Below, one piece after another: positions 15,704 through 24,325 of a stretch of 64,000 bases of DNA; position 1 is the stretch's first letter; every line of letters starts with the position of its first letter. A program made the translations under genes and the position numbers. Origin of the DNA: a bacterium (GTDB lineage: Bacteria; Bacillota; Bacilli; Lactobacillales; Streptococcaceae); NCBI GenBank assembly GCA_905221095.1, contig CAJNBV010000001.1, positions 248,001 to 312,000 on the forward strand, read 5' to 3'. Below the pieces are notes generated by a model. The model had not been told where the DNA came from. It saw nothing but the letters and a program-made list of their open reading frames with translations, and searched no databases.

Positions 15704-16540
15704 AAAGAAATACGTGAGTCAAAAGGCTTGACTCAAGAAGAGGTCTGTGGAAATGTTCTCTCAAGAACTAGCCTATCAAAGATTGAAAGTGGCAAGGCAA
15801 CTCCAAAATATGAAAATATGGAATTTCTTCTCCGTCAAATCAATATGAGTTTTGAAGAGTTTGACTACATCTGCCATCTCTATCAACCGAGCCAACGAAC
15901 AGAAATCATGCAAACTTATCTCAATATGACTTCTATAATTGGTAGTAGTAGTCTAGTTCATTTTTTTGAAACATGCCAAGACTATCTCAAAACCCACTAC
16001 GACCTGCCTATAGAAGAAATCAGGGATATGCTGGAAATTGTCATTCATATCCGTCGACATGGTACAGAGCAACTGTCAGACCAAGTAAAACAGACTATCA
16101 AAAAACTTTGGGAAAAAATTGAAAAACAAGATACATGGTATGAAAATGATCTAAAAATCCTCAATACCATCCTTTTCAGCTTTCCTATTGAACACCTCCA
16201 TCTCATCACTGAAAAAATATTGCAACGCTTGGAAGTCTATAAAAACTATCAACATCTATATGAACTGCGAGTAGCAATCCTACTCAACCTTTCCACCATT
16301 TACTTATACAATCAAGACAAAAACATGTGCCAACAAATCTGCTATACTTTACTAGAGGACGCTAAGAACAAGAAAAGCTACGATAGACTTGCTGTCTGCT
16401 ATGTCCGTATCGGGATTTGTACGGATGACGCTAGACTTATTCAAAAAGGTTTCTCACTTCTGGAGATCACCGAGGAAACCTCCATGCTGTCTCATCTCAA
16501 AAAAGAAGTGGAGACCTATTATCAACCGAAAGAAATATAA
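15677..16540 (+). CDS. Rgg/MutR-family peptide-responsive regulator (RtgR-like)
   Basis: 287 aa with an N-terminal XRE-type helix-turn-helix (about residues 7-62: IYKEIRESKGLTQEEV, then RTSLSKIESGKATP) and a C-terminal all-helical repeat domain, the normal Rgg build and length. The ATG at 15677 follows AAAAGGAGAAAAT. It is divergent from the W-x-W peptide gene, its likely ligand. Expected targets are the peptide promoter and the two copies of the shared element (3144-3250 and 15283-15387), which would link the DUF2712 operon and the PCAT operon to one signal. RtgR is the closest concept I know; orthology was not tested. Confidence 0.92.
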   Translation: MRYDFGKIYKEIRESKGLTQEEVCGNVLSRTSLSKIESGKATPKYENMEFLLRQINMSFEEFDYICHLYQPSQRTEIMQTYLNMTSIIGSSSLVHFFETCQDYLKTHYDLPIEEIRDMLEIVIHIRRHGTEQLSDQVKQTIKKLWEKIEKQDTWYENDLKILNTILFSFPIEHLHLITEKILQRLEVYKNYQHLYELRVAILLNLSTIYLYNQDKNMCQQICYTLLEDAKNKKSYDRLAVCYVRIGICTDDARLIQKGFSLLEITEETSMLSHLKKEVETYYQPKEI

Positions 16541-16568
16541 AAAAGTCGAGGGATTTCCTCGACCTTTT
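16541..16568. terminator. Terminator shared by rgg and the LysM gene
   Basis: GTCGAGG (16545-16551) pairs with CCTCGAC (16557-16563), with A run before and T run after. It works for the plus-strand rgg and, in reverse, for the minus-strand LysM gene. Confidence 0.85.
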
Positions 16569-16591
16569 CATATTATTCTGTTCGTTATTTC

Positions 16592-17212
16592 TTAATACCA
16601 GCCGTTGTTAAGCCAGAAGTTTTTCGCAGCTGACCATGAACCGTAACGTCCTGCAACGTAGGCATCTGCTACACGTTCTTGGTTTTCAGCTGAGTAGTCA
16701 CCATTCAAGTATGAATCTGTCAATTGGTAACGTCCGATGTAACGTCCGTTTGTAGCTGTGTAGCTACCGCCTGATTCTTTTTGAGCGATCCATTCTTTGG
16801 CTTCTGCTTCAGATCCGCTTACAGTTGTAGCAACTGTTTCTTCGGCTACTGGGGCGCTTACTGCTGGAGTTTCTTCCTCTACCTCTGTAGTTTCTGCCAC
16901 TGTAGCTGAAACAGCTTCATCTTGGGCAGCTGGTGCTTCATAAGTCGTTGAAGCTGGTGCTACTGGCGCTGCTGGACCGTCGATAACCAACTCTTGACCA
17001 ACATAAATCATATGGATGTTGTCAATGTGGTTGTTTTCTGCCAATTTCTCAACTGTTGTGTTGTGAGTTTCAGCGATTTCTGAAAGTGTATCACCTTCTT
17101 TAACAGTGTAAGTTGATGATTCTTGAGCAGATACAAATGATGGAGCAAATACTGCAAACAAGGCCGCTACTCCTGCAAGAGTTGTTTTAATCTTTTTAGT
17201 TGTTGATTTCAT
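16592..17212 (-). CDS. Secreted LysM protein with transglycosylase-like C-terminal domain
   Basis: 206 aa. Signal peptide (residues 1-29, ending SFVSAQ), one LysM domain (about 34-78, YTVKEGDTLSEIAETHNTTV) binding peptidoglycan, an Ala/Val/Thr/Glu-rich linker (about 80-135), and a C-terminal ~70-residue domain (AKEWIAQKESGGSY ... GRYQLTDSYL ... NFWLNNGWY) like that of small streptococcal and lactobacillus cell-wall proteins with a lysozyme-like fold. The glutamate in KESGG is the expected catalytic residue. It corresponds to the pneumococcal LysM protein SP_0107/SPD_0104, which is in the WalRK regulon. I see no convincing complete WalR box upstream here. A remnant of a second copy lies at 4669-4760. 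Confidence 0.9.
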   Translation of the reverse strand: MKSTTKKIKTTLAGVAALFAVFAPSFVSAQESSTYTVKEGDTLSEIAETHNTTVEKLAENNHIDNIHMIYVGQELVIDGPAAPVAPASTTYEAPAAQDEAVSATVAETTEVEEETPAVSAPVAEETVATTVSGSEAEAKEWIAQKESGGSYTATNGRYIGRYQLTDSYLNGDYSAENQERVADAYVAGRYGSWSAAKNFWLNNGWY

Positions 17213-17412
17213 ATTCGAAAATTCTCCTTCTTTCTATAGTACTATCATACCCTTTAAATATTACTGTTTCTTGACACTTTTATGTAGAAATATTACAAAA
17301 TTATTTTTTATTTCCCTAAATAAGCTATTTTTGTCATAAAAGATACTATTTTTATGCTATTTGTAGTGTAAAAAGGTTTTCATCCACAATTAAAGCCAAG
17401 ACCTTCATTCTT

Positions 17413-17421
17413 TGATATAAT
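17413..17421 (+). promoter_or_regulatory. Extended -10 promoter of the serine dehydratase operon
   Basis: TGATATAAT, an extended -10 with no clear -35, 30 bp before the start at 17452 and its AAGGGGAAA ribosome site. Confidence 0.7.
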
Positions 17422-17451
17422 AGAGATAAGAATTTTTATAAGGGGAAACTG

Positions 17452-18123
17452 ATGAAATCACTTCGTTTTCAATCTGTCTTTGATATCATCGGACCAGTTA
17501 TGATTGGCCCATCTAGTAGCCATACCGCTGGTGCTGTTCGTATTGGGAAGATTGTCTCTTCCATTTTTGATGATACTCCGACAGAAGTCGAATTCCAACT
17601 ATTTAACTCATTTGCCAAAACTTATCGTGGTCACGGGACAGACCTAGCCCTTGTTGCAGGAATTTTGGGCATGGATACAGATGATCCTGAAATTCCAAAC
17701 AGTCTGGAGATTGCCCACAAGCGTGGTATCAAGATTGTCTGGACCATTCAGAAAGACAGTAATGCTCCTCATCCAAACACCACTAAAATTACCGTCAAAA
17801 ATGCTCACAAGACCATCAGTGTGACTGGTATTTCTATCGGTGGAGGAAATATTCAGGTAACCGAACTCAATGGCTTTGCCGTCTCTCTCAATATGAATAC
17901 ACCGACTATCATCATTGTTCATCAAGATATTCCAGGTATGATTGCCCTCGTAACAGAGGCACTTTCCCGCTATGGTATCAATATCGCCCAGATGAATGTT
18001 ACTCGTGAAAAAGCTGGTGAAAAAGCTATTATGATTATCGAAGTTGACAGTCGCAACTGTGATGAGGCCATCGAAGAAATTCGAAAAATCCCTCATCTCC
18101 ACAATGTCAATTTCTTTAAATAG
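17452..18123 (+). CDS. sdaAB: L-serine dehydratase, iron-sulfur-dependent, beta subunit
   Basis: 223 aa. It carries the family signature IGPSSSHTAGAVRIGKI near residues 19-35 and a C-terminal ACT domain (about 150-222, TIIIVHQDIPGMIALVTEAL) likely to bind an amino acid for control. With the alpha subunit encoded 8 bp downstream it converts L-serine to pyruvate and ammonia. In Gram-positive bacteria the enzyme is split into these two chains. It is cytoplasmic and the first gene of an operon with sdaAA and probably the HAD gene. Confidence 0.95.
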   Translation: MKSLRFQSVFDIIGPVMIGPSSSHTAGAVRIGKIVSSIFDDTPTEVEFQLFNSFAKTYRGHGTDLALVAGILGMDTDDPEIPNSLEIAHKRGIKIVWTIQKDSNAPHPNTTKITVKNAHKTISVTGISIGGGNIQVTELNGFAVSLNMNTPTIIIVHQDIPGMIALVTEALSRYGINIAQMNVTREKAGEKAIMIIEVDSRNCDEAIEEIRKIPHLHNVNFFK

Positions 18124-18131
18124 GAGGAAGC

Positions 18132-19004
18132 ATGTTTTATTCTATCAAAGAATTGGTTGAGCAGGCAGAACTGGACTTTCAAGGAAATGTCGCAGAACTC
18201 ATGATTACAACGGAGTTTGAATTGACCGGTCGCGAACGTGAAGAAGTCCTCCTTCTCATGGAACGCAATCTAGAAGTCATGAAAGCCTCTGTCCAACTCG
18301 GCCTCAATGAAAATAAATCTCGTAGTGGCCTGACAGGTGGAGATGCTGCCAAGCTGGACCACTACATCAAAAACGGAAAAACTCTGTCAGATTATACGAT
18401 TCTCTCGGCTGCCCGAAATGCCATAGCAGTCAATGAACACAATGCCAAAATGGGCTTGGTCTGTGCCACTCCGACAGCAGGAAGTGCCGGCTGTCTGCCT
18501 TCTGTTCTAACTGCTGCAATTGAAAAATTAGACCTCAGCCACGAGCAACAGCTGGATTTCCTCTTTGCTGCTGGTGCCTTTGGACTAGTCATCGCAAACA
18601 ATGCCTCTATCTCAGGTGCTGAGGGTGGCTGTCAGGCCGAGGTTGGTTCGGCCTCTGCTATGAGCGCTGCCGCCTTGACTCTAGCTGCTGGTGGGACACC
18701 TTATCAGGCCAGTCAGGCCATTGCCTTTGTTATTAAAAATATGCTAGGCCTCATCTGTGATCCTGTGGCCGGCTTGGTCGAAGTTCCCTGCGTCAAGCGC
18801 AATGCCATGGGAGCCAGCTTTGCCTTCATCGCAGCAGACATGGCCTTGGCAGGTATCGAATCTAAAATCCCTGTGGATGAGGTTATCGATGCCATGTACC
18901 AAGTAGGAGCAAGCATGCCAACTGCCTTTCGTGAAACAGCTGAAGGTGGACTCGCTGCTACACCTACTGGTCGTCGCCTCCAAAAAGAAATTTTCGGAGA
19001 ATAA
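18132..19004 (+). CDS. sdaAA: L-serine dehydratase, iron-sulfur-dependent, alpha subunit
   Basis: 290 aa with the cluster cysteines in conserved settings: VCATPTAGSAGCLPS (about residues 113-127), GAEGGCQAEVGSA (about 163-175) and ICDPVAGLVEVPCVKRN (about 207-223). It is the catalytic 4Fe-4S subunit and acts with SdaAB. The ATG follows AGGAGGAAGC. The gene is complete and its key residues are intact. Confidence 0.96.
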   Translation: MFYSIKELVEQAELDFQGNVAELMITTEFELTGREREEVLLLMERNLEVMKASVQLGLNENKSRSGLTGGDAAKLDHYIKNGKTLSDYTILSAARNAIAVNEHNAKMGLVCATPTAGSAGCLPSVLTAAIEKLDLSHEQQLDFLFAAGAFGLVIANNASISGAEGGCQAEVGSASAMSAAALTLAAGGTPYQASQAIAFVIKNMLGLICDPVAGLVEVPCVKRNAMGASFAFIAADMALAGIESKIPVDEVIDAMYQVGASMPTAFRETAEGGLAATPTGRRLQKEIFGE

Positions 19005-19025
19005 GCTTATCAAATAGGAGAAACT

Positions 19026-19658
19026 ATGACCTCTATCTCAGCTATCTTTTTCGATCTGGACGGAACCCTCGTTGATAGTTCTATCGGGATTCACAATGCC
19101 TTTACCCATACCTTTAAAGAGCTAGGAGTGCCTAGCCCTGAGGCCAAAACGATTCGTGGTTTTATGGGACCACCCCTTGAAAGTAGTTTTGCGACCTGCC
19201 TTCCCAAAGAACAAATTTCTGAGGCTGTGCAGATATACCGTTCCTACTACAAGGAAAAAGGCATCCATGAAGCTCAACTTTTCCCTCAGATTGTAGAACT
19301 GCTTCAGGAACTATCCAAGAATTACCCTCTCTACATCACCACTACAAAAAATACTCCAACCGCTCAGGATATGACTAAAAATTTGGGAATCCATCATTTC
19401 TTTGAGGGCATTTATGGTTCCAGCCCTGAGGCACCTCAGAAGGCAGATGTCATTCGCCAAGCCTTACAGACACATCAACTAGCACCAGAACAAGCTATCA
19501 TCATTGGTGATACCAAGTTTGATATGCTGGGAGCTCAAGAAACAGGCATTCAGAAATTAGCCGTCACTTGGGGATTTGGAGAGCAAGCAGACTTGCTAAA
19601 CTATCAACCTGATTATATCGCCCACAACCCCCTACAAGTTTTAGAGTATTTTCAATAA
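19026..19658 (+). CDS. HAD-superfamily phosphatase, phosphoglycolate phosphatase-like
   Basis: 210 aa. Motif I FFDLDGTLVDSS holds the nucleophile Asp, motif II is TTTKNT, and motif IV is GDTKFDM. A helical cap of the PGMB/Gph type is inserted after motif I. It starts 21 bp after sdaAA, with AGGAGAAAC as ribosome site, and so is likely co-transcribed. The substrate cannot be read from sequence; members hydrolyse phosphoglycolate, nucleotide monophosphates or sugar phosphates. Confidence 0.88.
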   Translation: MTSISAIFFDLDGTLVDSSIGIHNAFTHTFKELGVPSPEAKTIRGFMGPPLESSFATCLPKEQISEAVQIYRSYYKEKGIHEAQLFPQIVELLQELSKNYPLYITTTKNTPTAQDMTKNLGIHHFFEGIYGSSPEAPQKADVIRQALQTHQLAPEQAIIIGDTKFDMLGAQETGIQKLAVTWGFGEQADLLNYQPDYIAHNPLQVLEYFQ

Positions 19659-19720
19659 CGTAGACTGGGCTAAAACTCAATTTCATACTCAATGAAAACG
19701 AAGCAAGTCTCTACATAACA

Positions 19721-19770
19721 AAACGCATATTACCAAGACTTTTAAAGTCCTGATAATATGCGTTTTTCTT
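19721..19770. terminator. Bidirectional terminator between the HAD and CapD-like genes
   Basis: AAACGCATATTA (19721-19732) pairs with TAATATGCGTTT (19754-19765), with an inner GACTTTTAAAGTC hairpin and T runs outward. The outer arms resemble those of the terminator at 3597-3640, so it may be a dispersed small repeat. Confidence 0.85.
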
Positions 19771-19772
19771 TT

Positions 19773-21623
19773 TTATTCAACGTGAGTAGTTTGATTAGCA
19801 AAGGCGATAATGGCTTGCTTCAACTCATCTCCACTGAGAGTGCGGAACTCTTCAATCTTTTGATCGATGGCTTCTAGAGGCATGACATTAACCTTACCAA
19901 CGAAAATCTTATCCATAACTTGATTATCAACCAGTTCGGTTGACACCAAGAGTTCTTCGTAGAGTTTTTCACCTGGACGAATACCGACTTCCACGATTGG
20001 AATTTCGCTTTCGGTGTGGCCACTTAGAAGGACCATTTTCTTGGCCAAGTCATAAATCTTGACTGGTTTGCCCATATCAAGGATAAAGACTTCTCCATCT
20101 TTAGCATAAGCACCAGCATGGATAACCAAACGGCTAGCCTCTGGAATGGTCATAAAGTAACGGGTCATACGGAAGTCTGTCACCGTTACAGGTCCACCTT
20201 CAGCAATCTGACGTTCAAAGACCGGAATCACGCTACCACGGCTACCGAGAACATTCCCAAAACGGACTGCACAGTAGGTCGATTGGCTACGTTGGTTAAA
20301 GCCAGTGACAATCAACTCAGCCACGCGCTTGGTCGCTCCCATAACATTTGGTGGATTGACGGCCTTATCCGTCGAAATCATAACCATCTTAGGCACCTTA
20401 GCTTCATCAACGGCTCTAGCAACATTGTAGGTTCCACGGATATTGTTTTTGAAGGCTTCTTTTGGATTGCGCTCCATCATAGGAACGTGCTTGTGAGCCG
20501 CCGCATGGTAAACAATAGCTGGTTTATACTGCTCAAAGACTTGCAACAAACGGTCATAGTCTTGAATATCGGCAATCACTGGTACATAATCAATCCCTTG
20601 GAACTTACGAATCAATTCATGATAAACAAGGTAGATCGAATTTTCCCCGTGACCGAGCAAGACAATGCGTTCAGGATTGAAGCGGCTAACTTGGCGACAG
20701 ATTTCAGAACCGATTGAACCACCAGCCCCTGTAACCAAGATTGTTTTTCCAGTAAGTTCTGCTCCCAAACGCGATTCGTCAAGACGAATTTCCTGACGGC
20801 CCAAAAGGTCTGTGATATCAATCTTCTGGAAGCCTCCACCTGCTTGGTGAAGTCCCTGAACAACGGTTTCAACCTTAGGCATCTTGTAACATTTGACACC
20901 CAGCTTATTACACATCTGCAAGATACGCTCATATTCTGACGGATCAAGCGACGGAATCGCAACGATTACACGCTCGATTTGATGGCGTTTAGCTAATTCA
21001 GGCAGATTGTCATAAGAGCCCAAAACAGGAATACCACCAAGTTTTTGTCCCTTTTTCTTAGCATCCTTATCCAAAATACCAACAAGTTCCAAATCACTGG
21101 TTGGGTGTTGGTAGCTGTTCATAAAGAGGGCTCCGCCATCACCAGCACCAATCAAGAAGGTACGACGGTGTTCCCCATCACCACTTCCTTTTTTGCGTTT
21201 AGAGTAGATTAACTGCCAAGTAATCCGTGGCAATAAAATCAAGAAGGTACTCAACAAGATAAAGAGCACGATAAAACGGATTGAAAAGAGTGGCAAGAAG
21301 GCATAGCAGATTCCATAAGACAAAACACTGCTCGCAGTCACGCCAAAAAAGATTTTCATAAAGTCCGTAATCTTGCTGTAACGGCTGATACTAGCGTTCA
21401 ACCCCCAAAATCCAATCATCAATTGATAGAGCAGGAAGGCCAAACTCGTATAGATAATGTAGTCAACAGGCGCTGGATTAATCAATCCGTAGAATAAGAT
21501 ATAAGATACAATGATGGAAACCACCATACTGAAAATATCAAATATGCCCCAAAAGACCTGTTTTTGTTGTTTATTTAAAATTTCCACCAGATCAATGACA
21601 TAATCTGTGAGTTTTTTATTCAT
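19773..21623 (-). CDS. Membrane-bound nucleotide-sugar 4,6-dehydratase (CapD/PglF-like)
   Basis: 616 aa. Four or five N-terminal membrane segments (about residues 25-140), a first Rossmann fold (FLIGAGDGGALFMNSY, about 155) and a second, catalytic short-chain dehydrogenase fold (ILVTGAGGSIGSEICRQ, about 295) with the STDKAVNPPNVMGATKR active-site stretch, where Met replaces the usual Tyr, as is typical of UDP-GlcNAc 4,6-dehydratases. It probably starts synthesis of an N-acetylated deoxyamino sugar for a surface glycan. The ATG at 21623 follows AGGAGGAG. A glycosyltransferase gene lies 85 bp upstream on the same strand. It corresponds to pneumococcal SP_0103. Confidence 0.93.
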   Translation of the reverse strand: MNKKLTDYVIDLVEILNKQQKQVFWGIFDIFSMVVSIIVSYILFYGLINPAPVDYIIYTSLAFLLYQLMIGFWGLNASISRYSKITDFMKIFFGVTASSVLSYGICYAFLPLFSIRFIVLFILLSTFLILLPRITWQLIYSKRKKGSGDGEHRRTFLIGAGDGGALFMNSYQHPTSDLELVGILDKDAKKKGQKLGGIPVLGSYDNLPELAKRHQIERVIVAIPSLDPSEYERILQMCNKLGVKCYKMPKVETVVQGLHQAGGGFQKIDITDLLGRQEIRLDESRLGAELTGKTILVTGAGGSIGSEICRQVSRFNPERIVLLGHGENSIYLVYHELIRKFQGIDYVPVIADIQDYDRLLQVFEQYKPAIVYHAAAHKHVPMMERNPKEAFKNNIRGTYNVARAVDEAKVPKMVMISTDKAVNPPNVMGATKRVAELIVTGFNQRSQSTYCAVRFGNVLGSRGSVIPVFERQIAEGGPVTVTDFRMTRYFMTIPEASRLVIHAGAYAKDGEVFILDMGKPVKIYDLAKKMVLLSGHTESEIPIVEVGIRPGEKLYEELLVSTELVDNQVMDKIFVGKVNVMPLEAIDQKIEEFRTLSGDELKQAIIAFANQTTHVE

Positions 21624-21708
21624 AGAAATTTACTCCTCCTTAAAAGAGCTCGATGGTTATATTGTTATTATAACACTTTTTATCCAGTTTACGATTTGCT
21701 ACAATCTT

Positions 21709-22539
21709 TTAATTGCTTTTTCGTAACAGTTTCATAAAAATAAACTGTCTGACAAATCCTGGACAAAGGGCAACAATCATCTGAATGGCGACACTCTTGG
21801 CATATTCCATGTAAGAAATTTGCCCTCTCTTCAGCATCCGCTGACGAGCCTGACGATAGAGTTTGAGGTAGCGCAGTCCCCCACGACGCTCAAACATGCC
21901 TGCTCCGACACGAACCTTACACAAGATTTGATCCAGGTTTCCAGTCTTAGCTCCTGCAGCAATCATATTGAGCCAGAGGAGGTCATCCTCCATATAAAGG
22001 CCATCCTCATAGTTGCCTGCCTTGAGAACCATATCCTTCTTGAACATAACAGTCATGTGGTTAAAGGCGCTTCTCATTCTTTGATAAGCTACAATATCTG
22101 CGTGCTGGGTTGGAACACGACGATAAGAAACAATCTCATCAGGATTGTCAATAAACTCTGCAATATGGCCACCTAATAGGTCGAGGTTTTCCCTCTCCAT
22201 TAACTGAACCTGTTTCTCAAAACGGTCTGGAACAGCTATATCATCCGTATCCATACGAGCGATGATATCATACCGACACTGCAAAACACCCTGTCGAAGA
22301 GCCAGACCCAAACCTTGATTTTGCTCAAGAGGATAGCGTTTCACTGGAATATCAGACTCAGCTTCAAGCTGGTCTAATACCTGATAGAGCTCAGGTGTCA
22401 AAGGCCCATCCTCAACCAGAACTAACTCGCTCGGTTTCAGGGTCTGATTTTGAACACTCTCAATAGCATCCTTTAAAAATGTCGGATTTTCCTTAATATA
22501 GACCGACATCAATACGCTGATTTTTTGCTTTTCAGACAC
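21709..22539 (-). CDS. Family 2 glycosyltransferase
   Basis: 276 aa from a GTG start at 22539 with GGAG 7 bases upstream. GT-A fold: SVLMSVYIKENPTFLKDAIES at the N terminus, the metal-binding D-x-D in IIARMDTDDIAVPDR (about residues 92-106), and the acceptor-side EDDLLWLNM (about 183-191). It has one weak C-terminal hydrophobic stretch. It transfers a sugar to a surface glycan or glycolipid, probably in the same pathway as the CapD-like enzyme downstream. Donor and acceptor are unknown. Confidence 0.92.
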   Translation of the reverse strand: MSEKQKISVLMSVYIKENPTFLKDAIESVQNQTLKPSELVLVEDGPLTPELYQVLDQLEAESDIPVKRYPLEQNQGLGLALRQGVLQCRYDIIARMDTDDIAVPDRFEKQVQLMERENLDLLGGHIAEFIDNPDEIVSYRRVPTQHADIVAYQRMRSAFNHMTVMFKKDMVLKAGNYEDGLYMEDDLLWLNMIAAGAKTGNLDQILCKVRVGAGMFERRGGLRYLKLYRQARQRMLKRGQISYMEYAKSVAIQMIVALCPGFVRQFIFMKLLRKSN

Positions 22540-22629
22540 AGTTTTTCTCCAATGTATAGATTTCCTTCCACTATTTTATCATAATTTTCAAGACTTTCCC
22601 ATTTTTATCTTGAAAGCCAGAAACCTTAC

Positions 22630-22658
22630 TTGACATTATAGTGAAAAAGCCTTAAAAT
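22630..22658 (+). promoter_or_regulatory. Promoter of the MFS transporter gene
   Basis: TTGACA (22630-22635) and TAAAAT (22653-22658) with a 17-bp spacer, 36 bp before the start codon. Confidence 0.8.
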
Positions 22659-22693
22659 AAGCTGTTATTAAAATCAGTTAGAAGAGGTATTAT

Positions 22694-23860
22694 ATGAAAA
22701 AGCAATCACTTTTTTTTGTTCCAGGTATTATCCTGATTGGTGTTTCCTTGCGGACTCCTTTTACTGTTTTACCCATTATTTTGGGAGATATTTCGCAAGG
22801 GCTGGGCGTAGAAGTTAGTTCACTTGGTGTCTTGACCAGTCTTCCCCTCCTCATGTTTACCCTCTTCTCACTATTTTCTACCCGACTGGCTCAGAAAATC
22901 GGCTTGGAGCATCTCTTCACCTACAGTCTCTTCTTCTTGACTATCGGTTCTCTGATTCGACTAATCAATCTGCCCCTGCTCTATCTAGGAACCTTGATGG
23001 TTGGGGCAAGTATCGCAGTCATCAATGTTCTGCTTCCTAGTCTCATCCAAGCCAATCAACCAAAGAAAATTGGTTTTCTGACCACCTTATATGTAACGTC
23101 TATGGGGATTGCGACGGCTCTGGCTTCCTATCTAGCTGTGCCCATTACACAAGCCAGTTCTTGGAAAGGCCTCATCATCCTCCTCACCCTGCTCTGTCTA
23201 GCAACCTTTTTGGTCTGGCTGCCAAATCACCGCTATAATCACAGACTGGCTCCACAAACCAAACAGAAAAGCAAAACAAAGGTCATGCGTAATAAACAGG
23301 TCTGGGCAGTTATTGTCTTTGCAGGTTTTCAATCCTTGCTCTTTTACACTGCTATGACCTGGCTACCCACCATGGCTATCCACGCAGGCCTATCCAGTCA
23401 CGAAGCTGGCTTGCTGACATCTATCTTCTCGCTGATTAGCATTCCTTTTTCAATGACTATCCCAAGCCTGACAACCAGCTTGTCAACTCGCAACCGTCAG
23501 CTCATGCTTACTCTGGTTTCACTAGCTGGTGTGGTCGGCATTTCCATGCTCTTCTTCCCAGTCAATAGTTTCATTTACTGGCTTGCCATCCATCTCCTCA
23601 TCGGAACCGCAACCAGCGCCCTCTTCCCTTATCTCATGGTCAACTTTTCACTCAAGACAAGCGCTCCTGAAAAGACAGCCCAATTGTCTGGTCTATCTCA
23701 AACAGGAGGCTATATCCTAGCAGCCTTTGGACCGACTCTCTTTGGTTACAGTTTTGACCTTTTCCACTCTTGGGTACCAGCTGTAGCGGCCCTCTTGCTC
23801 GTCGACATCCTGATGACTGTGGCCCTCTTTACAGTGGACAGAGCTGATAAAATCCTCTAA
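22694..23860 (+). CDS. MFS transporter, CynX/NimT type
   Basis: 388 aa with twelve predicted membrane segments and a central cytoplasmic loop rich in Lys (residues 190-205). The N terminus (SLRTPFTVLPIILGDI) matches the cyanate/2-nitroimidazole transporter family, which often acts as a drug or metabolite exporter or importer. It is a single gene with its own promoter, facing away from the glycosyltransferase. The substrate is unknown. Pneumococcal counterpart: SP_0101. Confidence 0.88.
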   Translation: MKKQSLFFVPGIILIGVSLRTPFTVLPIILGDISQGLGVEVSSLGVLTSLPLLMFTLFSLFSTRLAQKIGLEHLFTYSLFFLTIGSLIRLINLPLLYLGTLMVGASIAVINVLLPSLIQANQPKKIGFLTTLYVTSMGIATALASYLAVPITQASSWKGLIILLTLLCLATFLVWLPNHRYNHRLAPQTKQKSKTKVMRNKQVWAVIVFAGFQSLLFYTAMTWLPTMAIHAGLSSHEAGLLTSIFSLISIPFSMTIPSLTTSLSTRNRQLMLTLVSLAGVVGISMLFFPVNSFIYWLAIHLLIGTATSALFPYLMVNFSLKTSAPEKTAQLSGLSQTGGYILAAFGPTLFGYSFDLFHSWVPAVAALLLVDILMTVALFTVDRADKIL

Positions 23861-23886
23861 ACTTCTAGTTTTTCCTAGAAGTTTTT

Positions 23887-23971
23887 TATATATAAAAATT
23901 TTACACATTTCTCTTGACAGGGCTTTCTTTTAGTTGTACAATGTATGTGTAGAAAAATTATATATAAAAAT
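23887..23971 (+). promoter_or_regulatory. Candidate PadR operators flanking the promoter
   Basis: The motif TATATAAAAAT-N-TTACACAT occurs twice (about 23889-23908 and 23951-23970), once before the -35 and once after the -10. In addition ATGTGTA (23944-23950) and TACACAT (23964-23970) form an inverted repeat. This is consistent with autorepression by the PadR protein encoded just downstream. Confidence 0.6.
23914..23942 (+). promoter_or_regulatory. Promoter of the PadR operon
   Basis: TTGACA (23914-23919) and TACAAT (23937-23942) with a 17-bp spacer. Confidence 0.85.
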
Positions 23972-23998
23972 CTTACACATTAGAAAAGGAGGTTTCCC

Positions 23999-24325
23999 AT
24001 GTACTTTCCAACATCCTCTGCCTTGATTGAATTTCTCATCTTGGCCGTACTGGAAAAAGGGGATTCTTATGGTTATGAGATTAGCCAAACCATTAAGCTG
24101 ATCGCTAATATCAAAGAATCTACGCTCTATCCCATTCTCAAAAAATTGGAAGGCAATAGCTTTCTGACAACCTATTCTAGAGAGTTCCAAGGTCGCATGC
24201 GCAAATACTACTCCTTGACAAACGGTGGTATAGAGCAGCTCTTGACCCTAAAAGATGAATGGACACTCTATACAGACACCATTAATGGCATCATAGAAGG
24301 GAGTATCCGCCATGACAAGAACTGA
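23999..24325 (+). CDS. PadR-family transcriptional regulator
   Basis: 108 aa with the PadR winged helix: LIEFLILAVLEKGDSYGYEI (residues 9-28) followed by ESTLYPILKKLE, the recognition helix region. The ATG follows a perfect AGGAGG. It is the first gene of an operon with DUF1700 and DUF4097 proteins, overlapping the next by 14 bp. PadR proteins of this setting repress their own operon and respond to envelope stress or antimicrobials in related Firmicutes. Confidence 0.93.
   Translation: MYFPTSSALIEFLILAVLEKGDSYGYEISQTIKLIANIKESTLYPILKKLEGNSFLTTYSREFQGRMRKYYSLTNGGIEQLLTLKDEWTLYTDTINGIIEGSIRHDKN

Noticed and set aside
17222-17345. WalR box upstream of the LysM gene
   Set aside because: Only a TGTAAT half-site is clear; the second direct repeat at 5 bp is not present, so the site is not called despite known WalRK control of the pneumococcal orthologue.
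20118-20717. 199-codon plus-strand frame inside the CapD-like gene
   Set aside because: Antisense to a well-recognised enzyme with conserved motifs; no ribosome site or family features.
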